Positions 24,929-37,027 of a stretch of 64,000 nt of DNA are shown in pieces. The position numbers were made by a program, and so were the translations under genes. The notes under the pieces were generated by a model. The model worked only from the letters and a program-made list of their open reading frames with translations, did not search any database and had not been told where the DNA came from. The stretch's first letter is position 1, and the number at the start of each line of letters is the position of its first letter. This DNA comes from Golubevia sp. BC0850 (lineage: Eukaryota; Basidiomycota; Exobasidiomycetes; Golubeviales; Golubeviaceae), in contig JAAVVG010000009.1 of assembly GCA_012976225.1 (NCBI GenBank), positions 310,001 through 374,000 on the forward strand. The letters are read 5' to 3'.

Positions 24929-26752
24929 ATGGGTGGACTATTAGATGTTGTACCAGCTGGTGTTGTTGCCGGAAAGGACGTTTACAAGGTAAGCTTCATC
25001 CATAGCTTCAAATTGGCAGATCGTCCAACTTTCTCTACTGTATGCTCACTCCCTTCTTATTTCGACTGTCTCTTCATTCTCATTTTCATTCTCATTTTAG
25101 GTATTCGACCATGCCCGTACTAACAAGTACGCTATCGCTTCCTTCAACGTCACTGTGAGTTACTCTCTTCTTCCTTCCTCTCCAATTCCTTCCCTTCTTC
25201 ACCACTGCCCGAGGAAGATCAAAGTCTTTCATCACACCATTTCCAATCGGCTCGAATCTTTCTTTTGAATCTTCCAAGAGTGAAGCAAGGGGTCGAAGAG
25301 AACACCCTCAGCCTTTCTTCTCCAAGAGTTCCACCGCCTTCCTTTCCCTATCCTCCCGCTAATCTGTTATGCCCCAAACATCGTTCTCCCCTTTCAAATT
25401 CCCCTCTATTCCTATTAAATCTCTTCCATCTTCTCCTCGTTTCATTTGCATCTCTTGGAACTCCTCTAGTCCTCCTCCACTGCCAATGCTGCCTTAGAAG
25501 CTGCTCGCGATGCCAAGTCACCAGTCATCCTTCAAGTCTCCCAAGGTGGAGCTGCTTACTTTGCTGGAAAAGGTCTAGCTAACGACAAGCAACAAGCTTC
25601 CATCGCTGGTGCCGTTGCCGCTGCTCATCACATCAGGAACATTGCTCCTCTTTATGGAGTTCCAGTCATTCTTCACTCTGATCACTGTGCTAAGAAGCTA
25701 CTTCCTTGGTTTGATGGTGAGTCCAAGATGACTAGAAGGCGAAACAGAGGGAAGGATTGCCAAGGCAAAAGGAAACAAAAATGGGGAGAAACGTCAAGTC
25801 CAAGGATCCCCAAAACCCACACCACTCCTCTTTCCTTCCATCTCTCCTTCCAGGTATGCTCGAAGCTGATGAAGCTCACCACGCCAAGACCGGAGAACCA
25901 CTATTCTCCTCTCACATGTTAGATCTTTCCGAAGAGCCCAAGGAGGAGAACATTGAGGTCTGTCTCAAATACCTTCAACGTATGGCCAAGATTGGAATCT
26001 GGTTAGAAATGGAAATCGGAATCACTGGTGGTGAAGAAGATGGTGTTAACAATGAGAATGTGGACAACGCTTCTCTTTACACTCAACCAGAAGACATTTG
26101 GGACATTTACAGACAATTCTCTGAAATTACTCCAAACTTCTCCATTGCTGCTGGGTTTGGTAATGTTCATGTGAGTAGGGGAGGAGGATGCAGAAGGGAG
26201 AGATGAGAATTGAATATATTTCTCTGAGAGGGCAGTTGTTGGATTTTTCAGAGAAGGAGAAGAAGTGGTCGCTGACGGCTTGAGCTTGAGCTTGAATCCG
26301 AAGTCTGACTTCCCTCGATTTCGCCTCCTCTTCTACCTCCCTCCAATCAGGGAGTCTACAAGCCAGGTAACGTTTCCCTACAGCCAGAACTTCTAGGAAA
26401 GCACCAAGCTTACGTCAAAGAACAAGTCAAATCTGACAAGGAGAACCCAGTCTTCCTAGTCTTCCACGGAGGTTCCGGTTCCGAGAAACATGAAATCACC
26501 ACTGCAGTTCAACACGGAGTTGTCAAGATGAACGTCGATACTGATACTCAATACGCTTATCTTGAAGGAATTCGTGACTTCGTCTTGAACAAGAAGGATT
26601 ACTTGATGACTCAAGTTGGTAACCCAGAAGGAAAGGACAAACCAAACAAGAAACAATACGATCCAAGAGTTTGGGTTAGAGAGGGTGAAAAGACTATGTC
26701 TAAGAGATGTGCTATTGCTTTCAAGGATTTGAGCTCTGCTGGTCAACTTTAA
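24929..26752 (+). CDS. FBA1: fructose-1,6-bisphosphate aldolase, class II
   Basis: A zinc-dependent glycolytic and gluconeogenic aldolase. Five exons (24929-24988, 25101-25154, 25470-25716, 25854-26170, 26351-26752) join in phase to 359 residues, the length of the S. cerevisiae enzyme. Diagnostic parts: ASFNVT, the zinc site HSDHCAKKLLPWFDG, SSHMLDLSEE, EMEIGITGGEEDGV, AAGFGNVHGVYKPGNV, the second zinc histidine in VFHGGSGS, and substrate-binding KMNVDTDTQYA. It ends LSSAGQL, with no peroxisomal signal. Intron 2 is 315 bases, longer than its neighbours. A + strand pyrimidine-rich leader fits high expression. Confidence 0.98.
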
Positions 26753-27387
26753 AGGATTCCTTTTTTCAGTCAAGACATGAATTCAAAGTAAATTTGCTGC
26801 TTCTTTAAAAGTTCCCATCCCCTTTTCTTCCTTTATCGCTTTATTGAAATTTTTGGTGTAGTAGTGTTTTAGTAGTTAAATTGATATCAATGAAACAAAA
26901 AGAATATAATAGTAGCCTCTTTGAAGTTTGAAAAACTCAGGTCAGCTATCGATGGCTTGAGTGCGTTCGAGATCAAATTTCAAAGATGGACGTCAATCAC
27001 AATCTTGAGAGTTCAGGATCGAACGAACCCTTGGGAAAGCGCAAACATATCAGATGATGAGGAAACAACAGAATGATTGCATTTGAGTTTGATAAACTAC
27101 ATTTTGTAGACTTTCGGGAAAAGCAAAGAAATTGAAAAAAGGCAAAGGAGATGTGGCGTGTATCAATTGGCAAAGAGAGGGAAAGAGAAGCGAAAAGAAG
27201 AGAGCGTGATGGGAGATTCAGAAGGATGAAATTGAGCTTTTAAAAATATTGTAGTAAATTGTTCTTTTGGTTGCATTTGGGTGACAGTCAGAGGAAGATG
27301 GAAGAGAAATAGAGAGAGAGAGAGAAATTGAGGAGAAACAAGAGTCCAAAATAGTGAAAAGTCCAAGATGAAAAAGAGAGTGGAAAA
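26753..27387. other. convergent 3' region
   Basis: Lies between the aldolase stop and the phosphatase stop. AT-rich near 26870-26920, with a GA microsatellite at 27313-27326. No gene found. Confidence 0.6.
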
Positions 27388-30300
27388 CTAGACAGGGTTC
27401 GTTCCGATATTTTCTCCATTTCGATCAGAAAGAGATTTGATGGGCTTGAATGAGTTGCTACTGTCGATTCCAGAAAGAGTTGCTCGTCGAGCAGAGACTA
27501 AGTTCGGCTTGAAAGGTGGAACTCTACTTCGGTATCGGTTGTCTGATCCTCTAATTTCGATTTCAAGTTCGGCTTCCGTGTTCTCAACTTCTGCATGATG
27601 AGAGATACCAGGAAGTTGAGGTCTTTGCATGTCTGTTGATGGCGAAGTCGAGGGATTGGCTTGAGTTGAAGAGAGAGTATCACTGAGGTTGGGTTGCGTT
27701 GCTGAAGCTTGAGGATTGGAATCTGGAACCGCAGGATTGGAAGTTGCTAGTAGAGCTGGAGAAGATCTTTGTTTGAAATCGGCAGACTTGGTCGACGCCA
27801 TCCCTACGCTAGGAAGCGAATCTCGTGTCCTCTGAAGTCTTTCCGATCTTTCACTTTCAGCTTTCTCCACTTGGTTCTTCTCCGATTTGCTGTTCGAATG
27901 GTTCTCGTCGTGAACAGCTCCGCTGGCAACCATAGTCAGAGTGCGTTCGCGCTGCTCGAAAGTCATCAGCTCAGCGACGAAGCCAATGTTTGGGGAAACG
28001 ACGTCTCTTCTCTCCGCTACGAAAGCATAAGCTCGAGATAGAGACCATCGATAAGCATGGATAAGGTAAGCCATCACAGCTGTAACTGATCTAGACTTTC
28101 CAGCTTTGCAGTGCACGTAGACCGGCGAGGAGTGGAGTCGAGCATCGTCTGTGGCCCAGGGAGAGGTTCGGAGTCAGTCAGCTATTGCCGCAGGAAGTTG
28201 TGAGATGAAAAGCCAGATGTTGGACTCACCTAGATAGCTGCAGACTTCCAGCAGCCCTTTTTGAACTTCCTTCTCTTCAACACTGTCTCTCATAGGCACT
28301 CGATGGTATTTCTCGAATTCGTCCACCAACCGTACGCTCTTGTCTTCTCCTAACTGAGCATCTAGAAGTGCAGTCTCTGGATCGATCTCGATTGCCATAT
28401 TGAGGATGCGCTTGACTCCTTGCGCTTGAAGTGAGCGAACGTGTTGGACCGAAGTGATGTCGGGACCGAGATAGAGAAAGTCTGGTAAGATCTCCGAGAC
28501 CGAAAGTGGAGCAGAAGGAGAAGAGAAGTGCTGAGAGAACGCGGAGTGACTTCCACCCAGACATGGGAAAGCTGTTGCAGGACCGCGTTCAGAAGAAGCG
28601 CCTTCCAAAGCTTGAGCTCCTCTTAAGAACCACGCCTCGCTTCCTGGGTAAGGACCCAGACCTGCTTCGGAAGCACTAGCTGACCTTGGTCCATTGGCGT
28701 GAGGGATAGTTGGGTCTGCGGTTCCGAAAGAGAATCCTTGAGTCCAGGCTTGACCTTGATCCAAAGTTGGAGATGCTGACTGTTTGCTGACACCAAAAGC
28801 ATCCGTTCCAATAAAGTGAGAAGCTCCTTCTTCCGCTAGAGAGAGATGCATAGGCAGTCTGTTCTGTCCGCGGGAGGGAGGTCTTGAGTTGGGCCCAGAA
28901 GACGTCGTTCCATTATCGATGACCAGACCTAGAGAAGGTCTCCTTCCGGATAGTGGATATCCCGTCGATGGACTAGCACCGTTTTGAACCATGCCCGATC
29001 CGAGAGTTGCAGATCGCGTGACTGGCTGCCTTTGAACCGAGGTATTGAGAGACAGAGCAGGTCCAGCTGAAGGGCGTCGTGGTCCATCGTCCGGCTTTCC
29101 AATTGGTGGCACCGCAGCTTGAAGGGAGCGGAGAGTTTTGACTCTTTCCGAGGTATCCAATCGAGCTAGAGAAGGGCGACCGGGTCTGGCTGGCGAGCGA
29201 GTGCTTGAAGGGGAAGGTGCCGCTGAATGAGGTGGCCCGGAAGGAGGAAGCAGAGAAGTAGAAGAAAGCGAAGGAGATGGCGTTCGAGCCCGATAGGTAG
29301 ATGAAGGCGTAGAGGAAGATTGGCTGAGAGTCTGGACTGATGTGGGCGAGAGTGCCCTCAGAGCTGGCTGTTGGTTGCCGTTCACTTGAGATGCTGTTGC
29401 TGCTCTTGGACTAGAAGGAGCGGAGAAAAGGTGCTTGAAATTCGAACTTGAAGGGGATACGATTGCCAGTCCAGAGAAGGAGAAGTCCGTAGCAGGTCGA
29501 AGAGTTCCAGAAGATCCTAAGCTGTTGGGACTCTGTGCTTCCTCCTGGTTCCCTAGAGTTTCGTCTCCTTCAGCGATCCAGTTGACTTTGTCGACTTCTC
29601 TTGAGTCTAGAATGTTGGTAGACGTGAAGAAAAGATTTCCATCAACTCCTCGACTTCCCTCGTCTCCCATCTTGCTCCTGAATTCTCCTTCGTTTTCCCT
29701 CAGATGATGAGCCATCTCTAGCGCCATGGATTGGGATCTTGAGATGTTCTTGTTCCGGCTACCTGCCTGACTCGATGAGAAGATGTAACCGGGAGAAGTT
29801 GCTGGAGAAGTGGTGGCAGAGGAACCAGCTTCTGACTGGAAGCTAGGAAGAAGACCGAGAGACAATGTCTGGGAGACCGGAGAGGAAGCAGATTGCATGC
29901 TAGATCCACAGCTTGCTTCTGAAGTAGATGTCCGATAGGAGCCGTCCGTAGCCAGAGAAGCAGCAGTCGGGTTGGTGCTGGCCTGACCCATCTCGTCGGT
30001 TGGAGAGGACGGTGACGGCGTGGCTGAATCGAAGAGTAGAAGAACATCTGATCTAGTATGCCATAGAGGAGGTAGGATTGGCGGCTGGTCCGAGATGAGG
30101 CTTCCCTGGACTGAGTGCTGCTGCTGGTCTTGCTCTTCGACCATCCTTTCCTCCTCCTGTCCCTGCTTCTTCATTCTATCCGCCAATTCCAACCCCTTTC
30201 CTTGCATCAATGTTCCAGAAGCACTCCTGGAGGCTACGAACCTCTTTTCCCTCGTCTGTGAACTCTCACCGTTCTCTCTGAGAGCTTCCAATCCCACCTC

Positions 30301-30741
30301 TTCCGCCTGCCCACTGTTGCTGAAGTTTCGGCTAGGTCTGGAGGATCCGAAAGCAGAACCTAAGATATCAGAAAATCTTCTCTTGCTCATTGGAGAATTG
30401 AAAGCTAGAAGTAGAGGTGACTGGTCTACAGTTGAGGTTGTTGTTGAAGCTGAGGTTGAGGTCTTGGTGGAGTTTGAATTGAGAGTGAGATTGATGGAGC
30501 CTCTTATTCGTCTATTTGAGAATGATTCTTTTGATCTGAAGTCTAAGATCAACAGTGGTAGATTGGATTGAGAGAAGGTTGAAGGAAAGGAGGAGGAAGA
30601 GGAAGAAGGGGATCTCTCGGCGCAGGCTGTGTCGCGATCACAAAGGCGTGTAAAGTGGGTGGCGAGAGGACGAAAAAGGAGAGGGGAACAGGATAGAGAG
30701 GAAGGAGAAGGAGTAATGGAAGGAAGATATAGAAGAAACAA
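27388..30741 (-). CDS. dual-specificity (MAPK-type) phosphatase with rhodanese-like N-terminus
   Basis: Two exons (30741-28230, 28148-27388) join in phase to 1090 residues. Near the N-terminus LPLLILDFRSKESFSNRRIRG followed by SINL and later DVLLLFDS is a rhodanese/CH2-like fold, found in MAP-kinase phosphatases. A 500-residue Ser/Pro-rich linker follows. The catalytic domain starts SEILPDFLYLGPDITS and has the active site VHCKAGKSRSVTAVMAYL (HCxxGxxR, general acid Asp in RVPMRDSVEEK). The intron falls just upstream of the active site. In basidiomycetes such proteins (for example U. maydis Rok1) dampen pheromone and pathogenicity MAP kinases; assignment to Rok1 itself is inference. The C-terminal 190 residues are disordered. 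Confidence 0.87.
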
Positions 30742-31251
30742 TCAGAATCAAAACAAAACTATTTCCCTCATCAAATTCGCGGGTGGGGTGGTCATCAAAT
30801 TCTACCATGGGCGTCCGACCCCGGCACGGAATTGCTACGCTTGAAACTCTGGATCAACCTTTTTCTCCCCTCCCCTCTGATGCCCATCAATTGCCACTCA
30901 CCAATTTGAAAACTTGAGATGTACAAGTGATTTGGACGAGAGAGAGGGGAAGAAGAAGAGAAGAAGGGACGGAGAAGATCGAGAGAATTAGTTAGAGAAC
31001 TTGTGCTGGTACCCCTTCCCTCGCCGTTCACCGATAAGAGTCGAAACCCAAAACCCAGAGGCTCCGTTGTTGAAAGCGGAAGATAGTGTATCGAAGAGGG
31101 TATGGAGGGTAGGAGACAGCAGGAGAAAACAGATGGCTCTTCGGTCGATCTAGCAAACATGATACAAGAAGGGAAGAGTAGAACCTCCCCGGAGTTTTGA
31201 CGGGCTTGAAAAGAGTAAAGAGAAAAACAAGAGCAAGGAGAGCATTCCAAC
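30742..31251 (-). promoter_or_regulatory. upstream region of the phosphatase gene
   Basis: Holds the phosphatase promoter and possibly a further 3' exon of the next gene upstream. An in-frame open stretch follows a good acceptor (TTTGCTAG ending at about 31155) and runs to a stop at 30795. A second GTGAGT donor lies at about 30900. Confidence 0.35.
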
Positions 31252-32790
31252 TCACCTTTGATTCGTAGATTCGATGTTTTCTCCAGTAGCAGCAGAGGGG
31301 AAAGAGCTCGAGTTGTTTCGACTCGAATCAGCTTCCAGCCGGCTGTAAAGCATCTCCGCGCTGATCTGACTAGCATAATCGTGAAGAAGCTTTCTTCTTT
31401 TTCCTAGCGTCCGCAAAGGGGATGAGGTGGACGCGATAGGATTGGTCGGTGGCGATGGAAGCGATGGAGGGAGTGAGATAGTTGGAGTCTTAGGAGGTTG
31501 AAAAGAAGAGGTATTTGAAGAAGAGGTATCCAGTGCTGAGACAGTGTTATCCAAAGTATTTGATCCGACAAATCTATTTGATGCTTGATCCCTAGAGCGA
31601 TTAGAAGTTGACCTTCCCAGAGTCTGATAGTAAGGATCCTCCTCCTCGATGACTTCGACCGTTCCTCCCTCAGCTGAAGTATCCTTCGGGTCCTGCCAAT
31701 CGAGATCGTTGCCTTCTCTAGATCCACTCCAAGTATGAACAGCTCCCCCTTCTCTTGAACCACTCCTAGCATGACTACCCCAGGAAGTCATGCTCAACTG
31801 AGAAGGAGGTCTCGAGTTCGAGTCAAAGTCGTATCTAGTAGAGCCATATCCGTCCATATCGCTGCCACTGAGCCCGCTGGCAATAGCACTAGGGATGGAG
31901 CTGCTCGGATACGCCGAAGGTAGAGAACTAGAGGCAGAGGGAGATAAAGTGGAAGCATCTAAAGCTAAAGGGGCGACACTTGAGGACTGGGAGAGTATTC
32001 TGGAGGATGAGCTAGTTGAAGATGAACCTCTTGATAACGATGTCTGAATTCCTAGTATTGGTTGAGAAGGTTGCCGTTGCTTAGGCTTTGTTGGCCTGAG
32101 TGGCATTGAACTCGAGGGAGAGACGTCCTCCTCCTTATCGAGCGAACTTCCCTCCTTGTCCGATTCCTTTTCCGAAGCTTTCTTGTCCAAATTCCTGTCC
32201 AAATTCAACACTTGCTCGAAGACCTGGCCCAACCCTCTGCTGCTCGTCTTCTTCTTCAGCCATTCATGAGTCTCCAGAGATGTGAGCATACCTTTTCCTC
32301 CTTCAGCTCTGTTGCCATCTCCCAAAATGTTGCTTAGAGAATTGAAAGTATCTTGGGGTTCTTTATCATTGATAGGAGAGGCATGAGTAGGTGAGAATGG
32401 AAGGTCTGGACTGGTTGAAATTCTTGGTAGAGAAGTTAGGATTCTGGAAGGAGACCTGGAGGGAGATCGGTTGGAAGAGGTTGAATCTCTAGCTCTCCTC
32501 TTGGAGAATGATTCTGGAGGAGTTAGAGAAAAAGAAGAAGATTGGGATTGAGATCGAGATTGTGGTGAAGAGGTATTCAGGTTGGATGAAGAAGTGGGAG
32601 AGAGGGGAACGTTGCTGGAGGTAGAGGTAGAGGTGGTTCGAGGAGTAGGACGAGCATCTTCAGGTTCCGTAGATTCAATTGAAAGGGCTTGCATTGACCT
32701 TGAAGGTGAATCAGGAATAGAGGAGTTTGAACTGGATGAAAGATGAGGATTTGGATTCAAAGAAGAGGTAGAAGTAGTGGGTTTTGACAT
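31252..32790 (-). CDS. Ser-rich protein of unknown function
   Basis: Open for 512 residues from the ATG at 32790. About 40 percent of the first 380 residues are Ser, Thr, Pro or Asn. One denser segment (GKGMLTSLETHEWLKKK ... VFEQVLNLDRNLDKK) and a C-terminal one (RTLGKRRKLLHDYASQISAEMLYSRLEA) look structured and are the likely conserved parts. The stop TGA is embedded in the sequence CAAAGGTGAGTTGG, a strong splice donor. Splicing there to an acceptor at about 31155 would replace the last residue and add over 100 residues ending at 30795. I do not recognise the family; the C-terminal end is uncertain. Confidence 0.7.
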   Translation of the reverse strand: MSKPTTSTSSLNPNPHLSSSSNSSIPDSPSRSMQALSIESTEPEDARPTPRTTSTSTSSNVPLSPTSSSNLNTSSPQSRSQSQSSSFSLTPPESFSKRRARDSTSSNRSPSRSPSRILTSLPRISTSPDLPFSPTHASPINDKEPQDTFNSLSNILGDGNRAEGGKGMLTSLETHEWLKKKTSSRGLGQVFEQVLNLDRNLDKKASEKESDKEGSSLDKEEDVSPSSSMPLRPTKPKQRQPSQPILGIQTSLSRGSSSTSSSSRILSQSSSVAPLALDASTLSPSASSSLPSAYPSSSIPSAIASGLSGSDMDGYGSTRYDFDSNSRPPSQLSMTSWGSHARSGSREGGAVHTWSGSREGNDLDWQDPKDTSAEGGTVEVIEEEDPYYQTLGRSTSNRSRDQASNRFVGSNTLDNTVSALDTSSSNTSSFQPPKTPTISLPPSLPSPPTNPIASTSSPLRTLGKRRKLLHDYASQISAEMLYSRLEADSSRNNSSSFPSAATGENIESTNQR

Positions 32791-33311
32791 CTTGATTGAG
32801 TTTCTGCGAGAAGAGAGTAGGATGGCCCCTCTCTCTCTCTCTCTCTCTTACGTCTTGGAGATTCTCTTCCTAGACTTCTTACTCTACTATTTTGGATTCG
32901 AAAGAGTTCATTTCCTCTAAGTCCGGTTGTCGATGTGCGTGAAGGAGAGAGGAAAGTGAAGTGGGCGCCACGATGTCAAAGTCAAAGGTGCCCGATCGGA
33001 GATAGAAATTGGTGGCGAGTGGTGGTACTTTCAATCAGGTTGAAACTTTTGCTAGCACAATAAGACGACAAAGAAGATGTTTAAACAGGCCAAATCTGGG
33101 AAGACAGCCCAGGCGACGAGGAGGGAGGGTGTGAGGGGAAGAGAGAGAATTACACCTTTCAAGAGCACCTTCCCTGTGGGTTTGAAAAAAGCACAGAGTA
33201 TGGTCAGAAACTGATTCAAAGAAAAAGATCTATCGCAGAGAGAGCGAGAGTGTTCTCTTAAAATCAATCTTCTATCTTCATTCTTCTCGCGTCACGAAAA
33301 CCAACCTCAAA
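32791..33311. promoter_or_regulatory. divergent promoter between the Ser-rich gene and MLH1
   Basis: 521 bases. Contains a CT microsatellite at 32829-32848 in the leader of the minus-strand gene and an ATCGCAGAGAGAGCGAGAG segment before MLH1. A 71-codon minus-strand open frame lies here but has no support. Confidence 0.45.
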
Positions 33312-36300
33312 ATGGAGCTCGAAGATGAAAGCATGCAGCAAGACTCTTTACTTGATCCGGATTCAAGCATGAAAGTGATGAATTCGTTCCAGATGGAATC
33401 TGATCAAGACTTAGCGGGAGAGGAAGAGGAGGAAGAAGAGGACCTCGATAGACATGACAGAATGGTTTTAACAACTTCTCTACCCATCACTGTGAGTAAC
33501 CTTTGATCCGCTTCATAACTGAAGCAGAATGAGACTGATCTCATGGCTTTGAATCAACAGCGCTTGGAGGAGAATGTAGTCAATCGTATTGCTGCTGGAG
33601 AAATCATTCATCGACCAGCAAATGCTTTGAAGGAGCTGATCGAGAACTCCTTAGACGCTGGAGCTACTTTGATCAAGATCACGTTGAAGGATGGTGGAAT
33701 GAAAATGCTGCAGATTCAAGACAATGGGTGTGGAGTTAGGGTGAGTCCGGTGGTGAGCGAAAGGAGGAGAGGAAGTAGAGAGCTGGGAGGGAGGGGACAG
33801 GAGAAGCTCCCGTAAACTGGGAAGTCCGTACATCAAACTAGGGGAATCTGACCTAGCATTAAGGTAATCTCAAATCAGTACCATTTGAAAGGATATATGT
33901 GGCATGGTCGTCCTCTGATTGCCACCTAATCTTCCTGATCTATCTCTCCAACTCTCCAGCCAGCAGATCTCCCTCTCCTCTGCGAGAGATTCGCTACCTC
34001 GAAACTAAGAGAGTTCTCTGATCTTTCTAGAATGTCGACTTTTGGCTTTCGAGGGGAAGCTCTAGCAAGTATCAGCTACGTCAGTGCTTCGATGACTGTG
34101 GTCAGTAAGGCTCGTAGTGAAGAACATGCTTACAAGTAAGTCAGTTTGACTTAACGTCCTACATATTTCAGAAAACTAGATATTTCATGCGTAAACCGCT
34201 GATGCTTCTGCTCCCCTTCCTCAAATTGTAGAGCCTCATACTCGTCTGGTTCTCTCATCGCCTCCAAACCTGGTGCTTCGGTCGATCCCAAGCCCTGTGC
34301 TGGAACAGATGGAACAACGATCACGGCAGAGGATCTATTCTACAACGCTCCTCTACGTAAACGTGCTCTCAAGAGCGCAGCTGAGGAGTACAATCGTGCT
34401 CTCGACGTTGCTGGAAAGTACGCTGTTCATTACGGAGGGAGAGGAGTCGGTTTTGTGTGCAAGAAGGTGAGTCAAAGCAGTGACTAAAGAAGCCGCTGAA
34501 TGCTCTGAATGATGCTCACGCGACTCTTCCAACACAATTTTGACAGGCTTCAAGTGGCGTCACCGAATTGAGCACCCCTTCTTCTCCGACTGCTACCACC
34601 CTCGACACGATCCGTATGCTTCATGGAGCGACCATAGCAAGAGAACTCGTTAGACTCAAGCCTATGAGAGACAATAAGCTAGGCTTCACTTGCGAAGGTT
34701 GGCTCAGCGGGGCAAATTGGAGTGCCAAAAAGACAGAGTTCCTTTGCTTCATTAATCGTAAGTCCTAGAAGATCTGGAAATCTCTCTTCCCGCTCTGGTG
34801 AAGCTCGGGCTGAAGAGCTCACCGAATTCCTCTTTCCCTCTTCTTTTCCAAGATCGCCTGGTAGAATGCTCGAGCTTGAAGCGATCTCTAGAGGCGGTCT
34901 ACTCAGCTCTTCTACCCAAAGGAGGTCACCCTTGGATTTATCTCAGTCTAGAAATCGATCCAGAGAAAGTAGACGTCAACGTTCATCCAACTAAGAAGGA
35001 AGTTTACTTTCTAGATGAAGACGAGATCATCGAGGCTGTCTGTACTCAAGCCCAAAGCTGTCTAGCGACTGCGAATTCTAGCAGGACTTTTCAATTTACT
35101 GTGAGTACCACAGTTCTTCTATCGTGGTATGTATCGACCTGAACCTGAGCTAATCAGAGGCGCCTTCTGCCCACCATTTCCATCACCAGCAAGCTATTCT
35201 CCCAGGAGCTAGCGACCCTTCCTCCAAATCCAAGGAGCGTTCGGGTGAAGGTAAGCTTGGATGTTTGAAGTCTCTTGTAGCATCAAGATTCTCAGGATAC
35301 TGACTTTCTTTCCACACTCTTTCCTCAGATTCAAACTCCAGGAATCGGACGTCTTCCGGACCAGCTTCATCTCAGAAAGGATATCCTCAACATATGGTCA
35401 GAGTAGACTCAAAGACTCGGACTCTCGACAGCATGTTCGGTCGTCCAGATCAAATGCAGACTGCTGTAGTCTCCTCTAGAGCGAGTGGAAAGAAGAGAAG
35501 TGCCCCAGACGAGGATTTCGAAATGTTGGATGGAGAGGTGGGAGGGCACGGAGTTGTTAGAGAGGCGCCTGAAGCTTTCAATTCGGAAAGTCAAGCAAAG
35601 ATAGTGGAAAATGAATGTCAGCTCACTAGTATCCGAGAGCTGAGGCATGAGATTCGGAAGAGAAAGCATAATGGTTAGTGTCTAGACTTGGGCAAGCTTT
35701 TTTCTCCGCTCTCCATCATTTTGAACTTGTTCCTTCTTTGCTTCTTCCCTGGACTCAGCTTTGACTGAAGTTATGCAGAATCACTCGTTTGTGGGAGTGG
35801 TGGATCAAGACCTCAGTCTTTCTTTGGTTCAGCAAGAGACCAAGCTCTATCTTGTCAACCATGCCGCTATGATGTAAGTTTCTGGCCATTCCTTCTTCTT
35901 TCCGTTCCCTGCCTGAACTAAGTAATTGACAGCTTACCTTTGCTCCTCCTTCAGCGAGGAGTTCGCGTATCAGCTCATTCTCCGTCAGTTCGGAAATCTG
36001 CTCCCTGTCCGCCTGGATCCTGCGCCTCTCGTCAAAGACCTTGTCGCTATTGGTCTTCAATCTGAACCAGACAGGAGCTCCAGTGGCATGCCGGAAGATG
36101 AGATCATCGACGTGAGTCTCCTCCCGACTCTGGGTACTCAGTTAATCGACTCACTGATCCTTACTCCTGCTCTTTCCCACGCAGCGTATCACCAAGAAGC
36201 TCATCTCTCAAGCCGTCATGCTAGAAGAGTACTTCTCCCTTCGCATCGATCCCGCCAGAGGGACGCTAGAGACCATCCCACGACTCTTGCCTCGTCATCC

Positions 36301-36673
36301 GGATCTTCTTCCTTTGGACAGGCTGCCAACTCTTCTTCTCCGTTTGGGTCCCCAAGTCAATTGGACAGACGAGAAACTTTGTTTTGACTCTTTCGCCAGA
36401 GAGTTGGCTTTCGCTCATCTCCCAGCTGCTGCAGGTCAGAAACCTGCGAATGCAGCTTCTAGATCGCAAGGAATCGAAGAGGAGGTAGACGCAGAAGAAG
36501 AAGAGGAGAGATTGATGGAGGAGAAGATGAGGGAAAAGGAGAGATGGGAGATTCAACACGCTTGGTTTAGTAACATGCGCTCTATCTTTCTTGCTCCTAA
36601 GAATCTGTTAGAAAGAGATGTTGTCCTGGTTAGCACTCTTCCAGAGTTGTATAAGGTTTTCGAGCGCTGTTGA
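33312..36673 (+). CDS. MLH1: DNA mismatch repair protein MLH1
   Basis: The shared subunit of the MutL heterodimers. The GHKL ATPase motifs are intact: [33 protein letters not shown] with [16 protein letters not shown], and [11 protein letters not shown]. They are followed by the transducer ([21 protein letters not shown]) and [15 protein letters not shown] disordered linker leads to the C-terminal dimerisation domain. The protein ends VFERC, the conserved Mlh1 terminus that completes the Pms1 endonuclease site. About ten exons are needed. The first exon (33312-33491) encodes a 60-residue acidic extension absent from most Mlh1 proteins. An alternative ATG at 33543, inside intron 1 and in frame, would give a canonical start [13 protein letters not shown]. 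Confidence 0.97.
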
Positions 36674-37027
36674 TTATGTCGAAGTCGTTCCTGCTTGTTT
36701 CTGTTCTCATTTGTAATTTTTTCTGTCTTTTGCACTTTTGTTCCATATCCCTTGTACACCACCTGTCAATCCATGTAATTTTCTTTCGTTCTTTCTCGAA
36801 AGTCAAAGTATGGTTAAAGATTAGAGAGCTAGGGACATATTGATGAAAATGAGGCGTGATGTGGAAAATGAATTATTGTTGTTGATGAGAGAAGACGCTT
36901 GGATGAGAGACGTGAATTATGTACAAAATCTCAGTAGAGAGAGCGTTAGGGGAAGTACGGGAGAGGGAGCATTGAGAAGCGACTCGAAAGAGAACAAGAA
37001 GGAAATAAAAGACAACATTGGAGCTGG
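36674..37027. other. convergent 3' region
   Basis: 354 bases between the MLH1 stop and the stop of the double-Myb gene. No gene found; short open frames are unsupported. Confidence 0.6.

Noticed and set aside
26740-26790. Stop-codon read-through or alternative splicing giving the aldolase a peroxisomal signal
   Set aside because: The in-frame sequence after the stop gives no SKL-like end, and the normal C-terminus SAGQL is not a targeting signal.
33052-33267. Minus-strand 71-codon frame with a hydrophobic C-terminus between the Ser-rich gene and MLH1
   Set aside because: Lies in a divergent promoter, has no splice-supported extension and no recognisable family; more likely chance.
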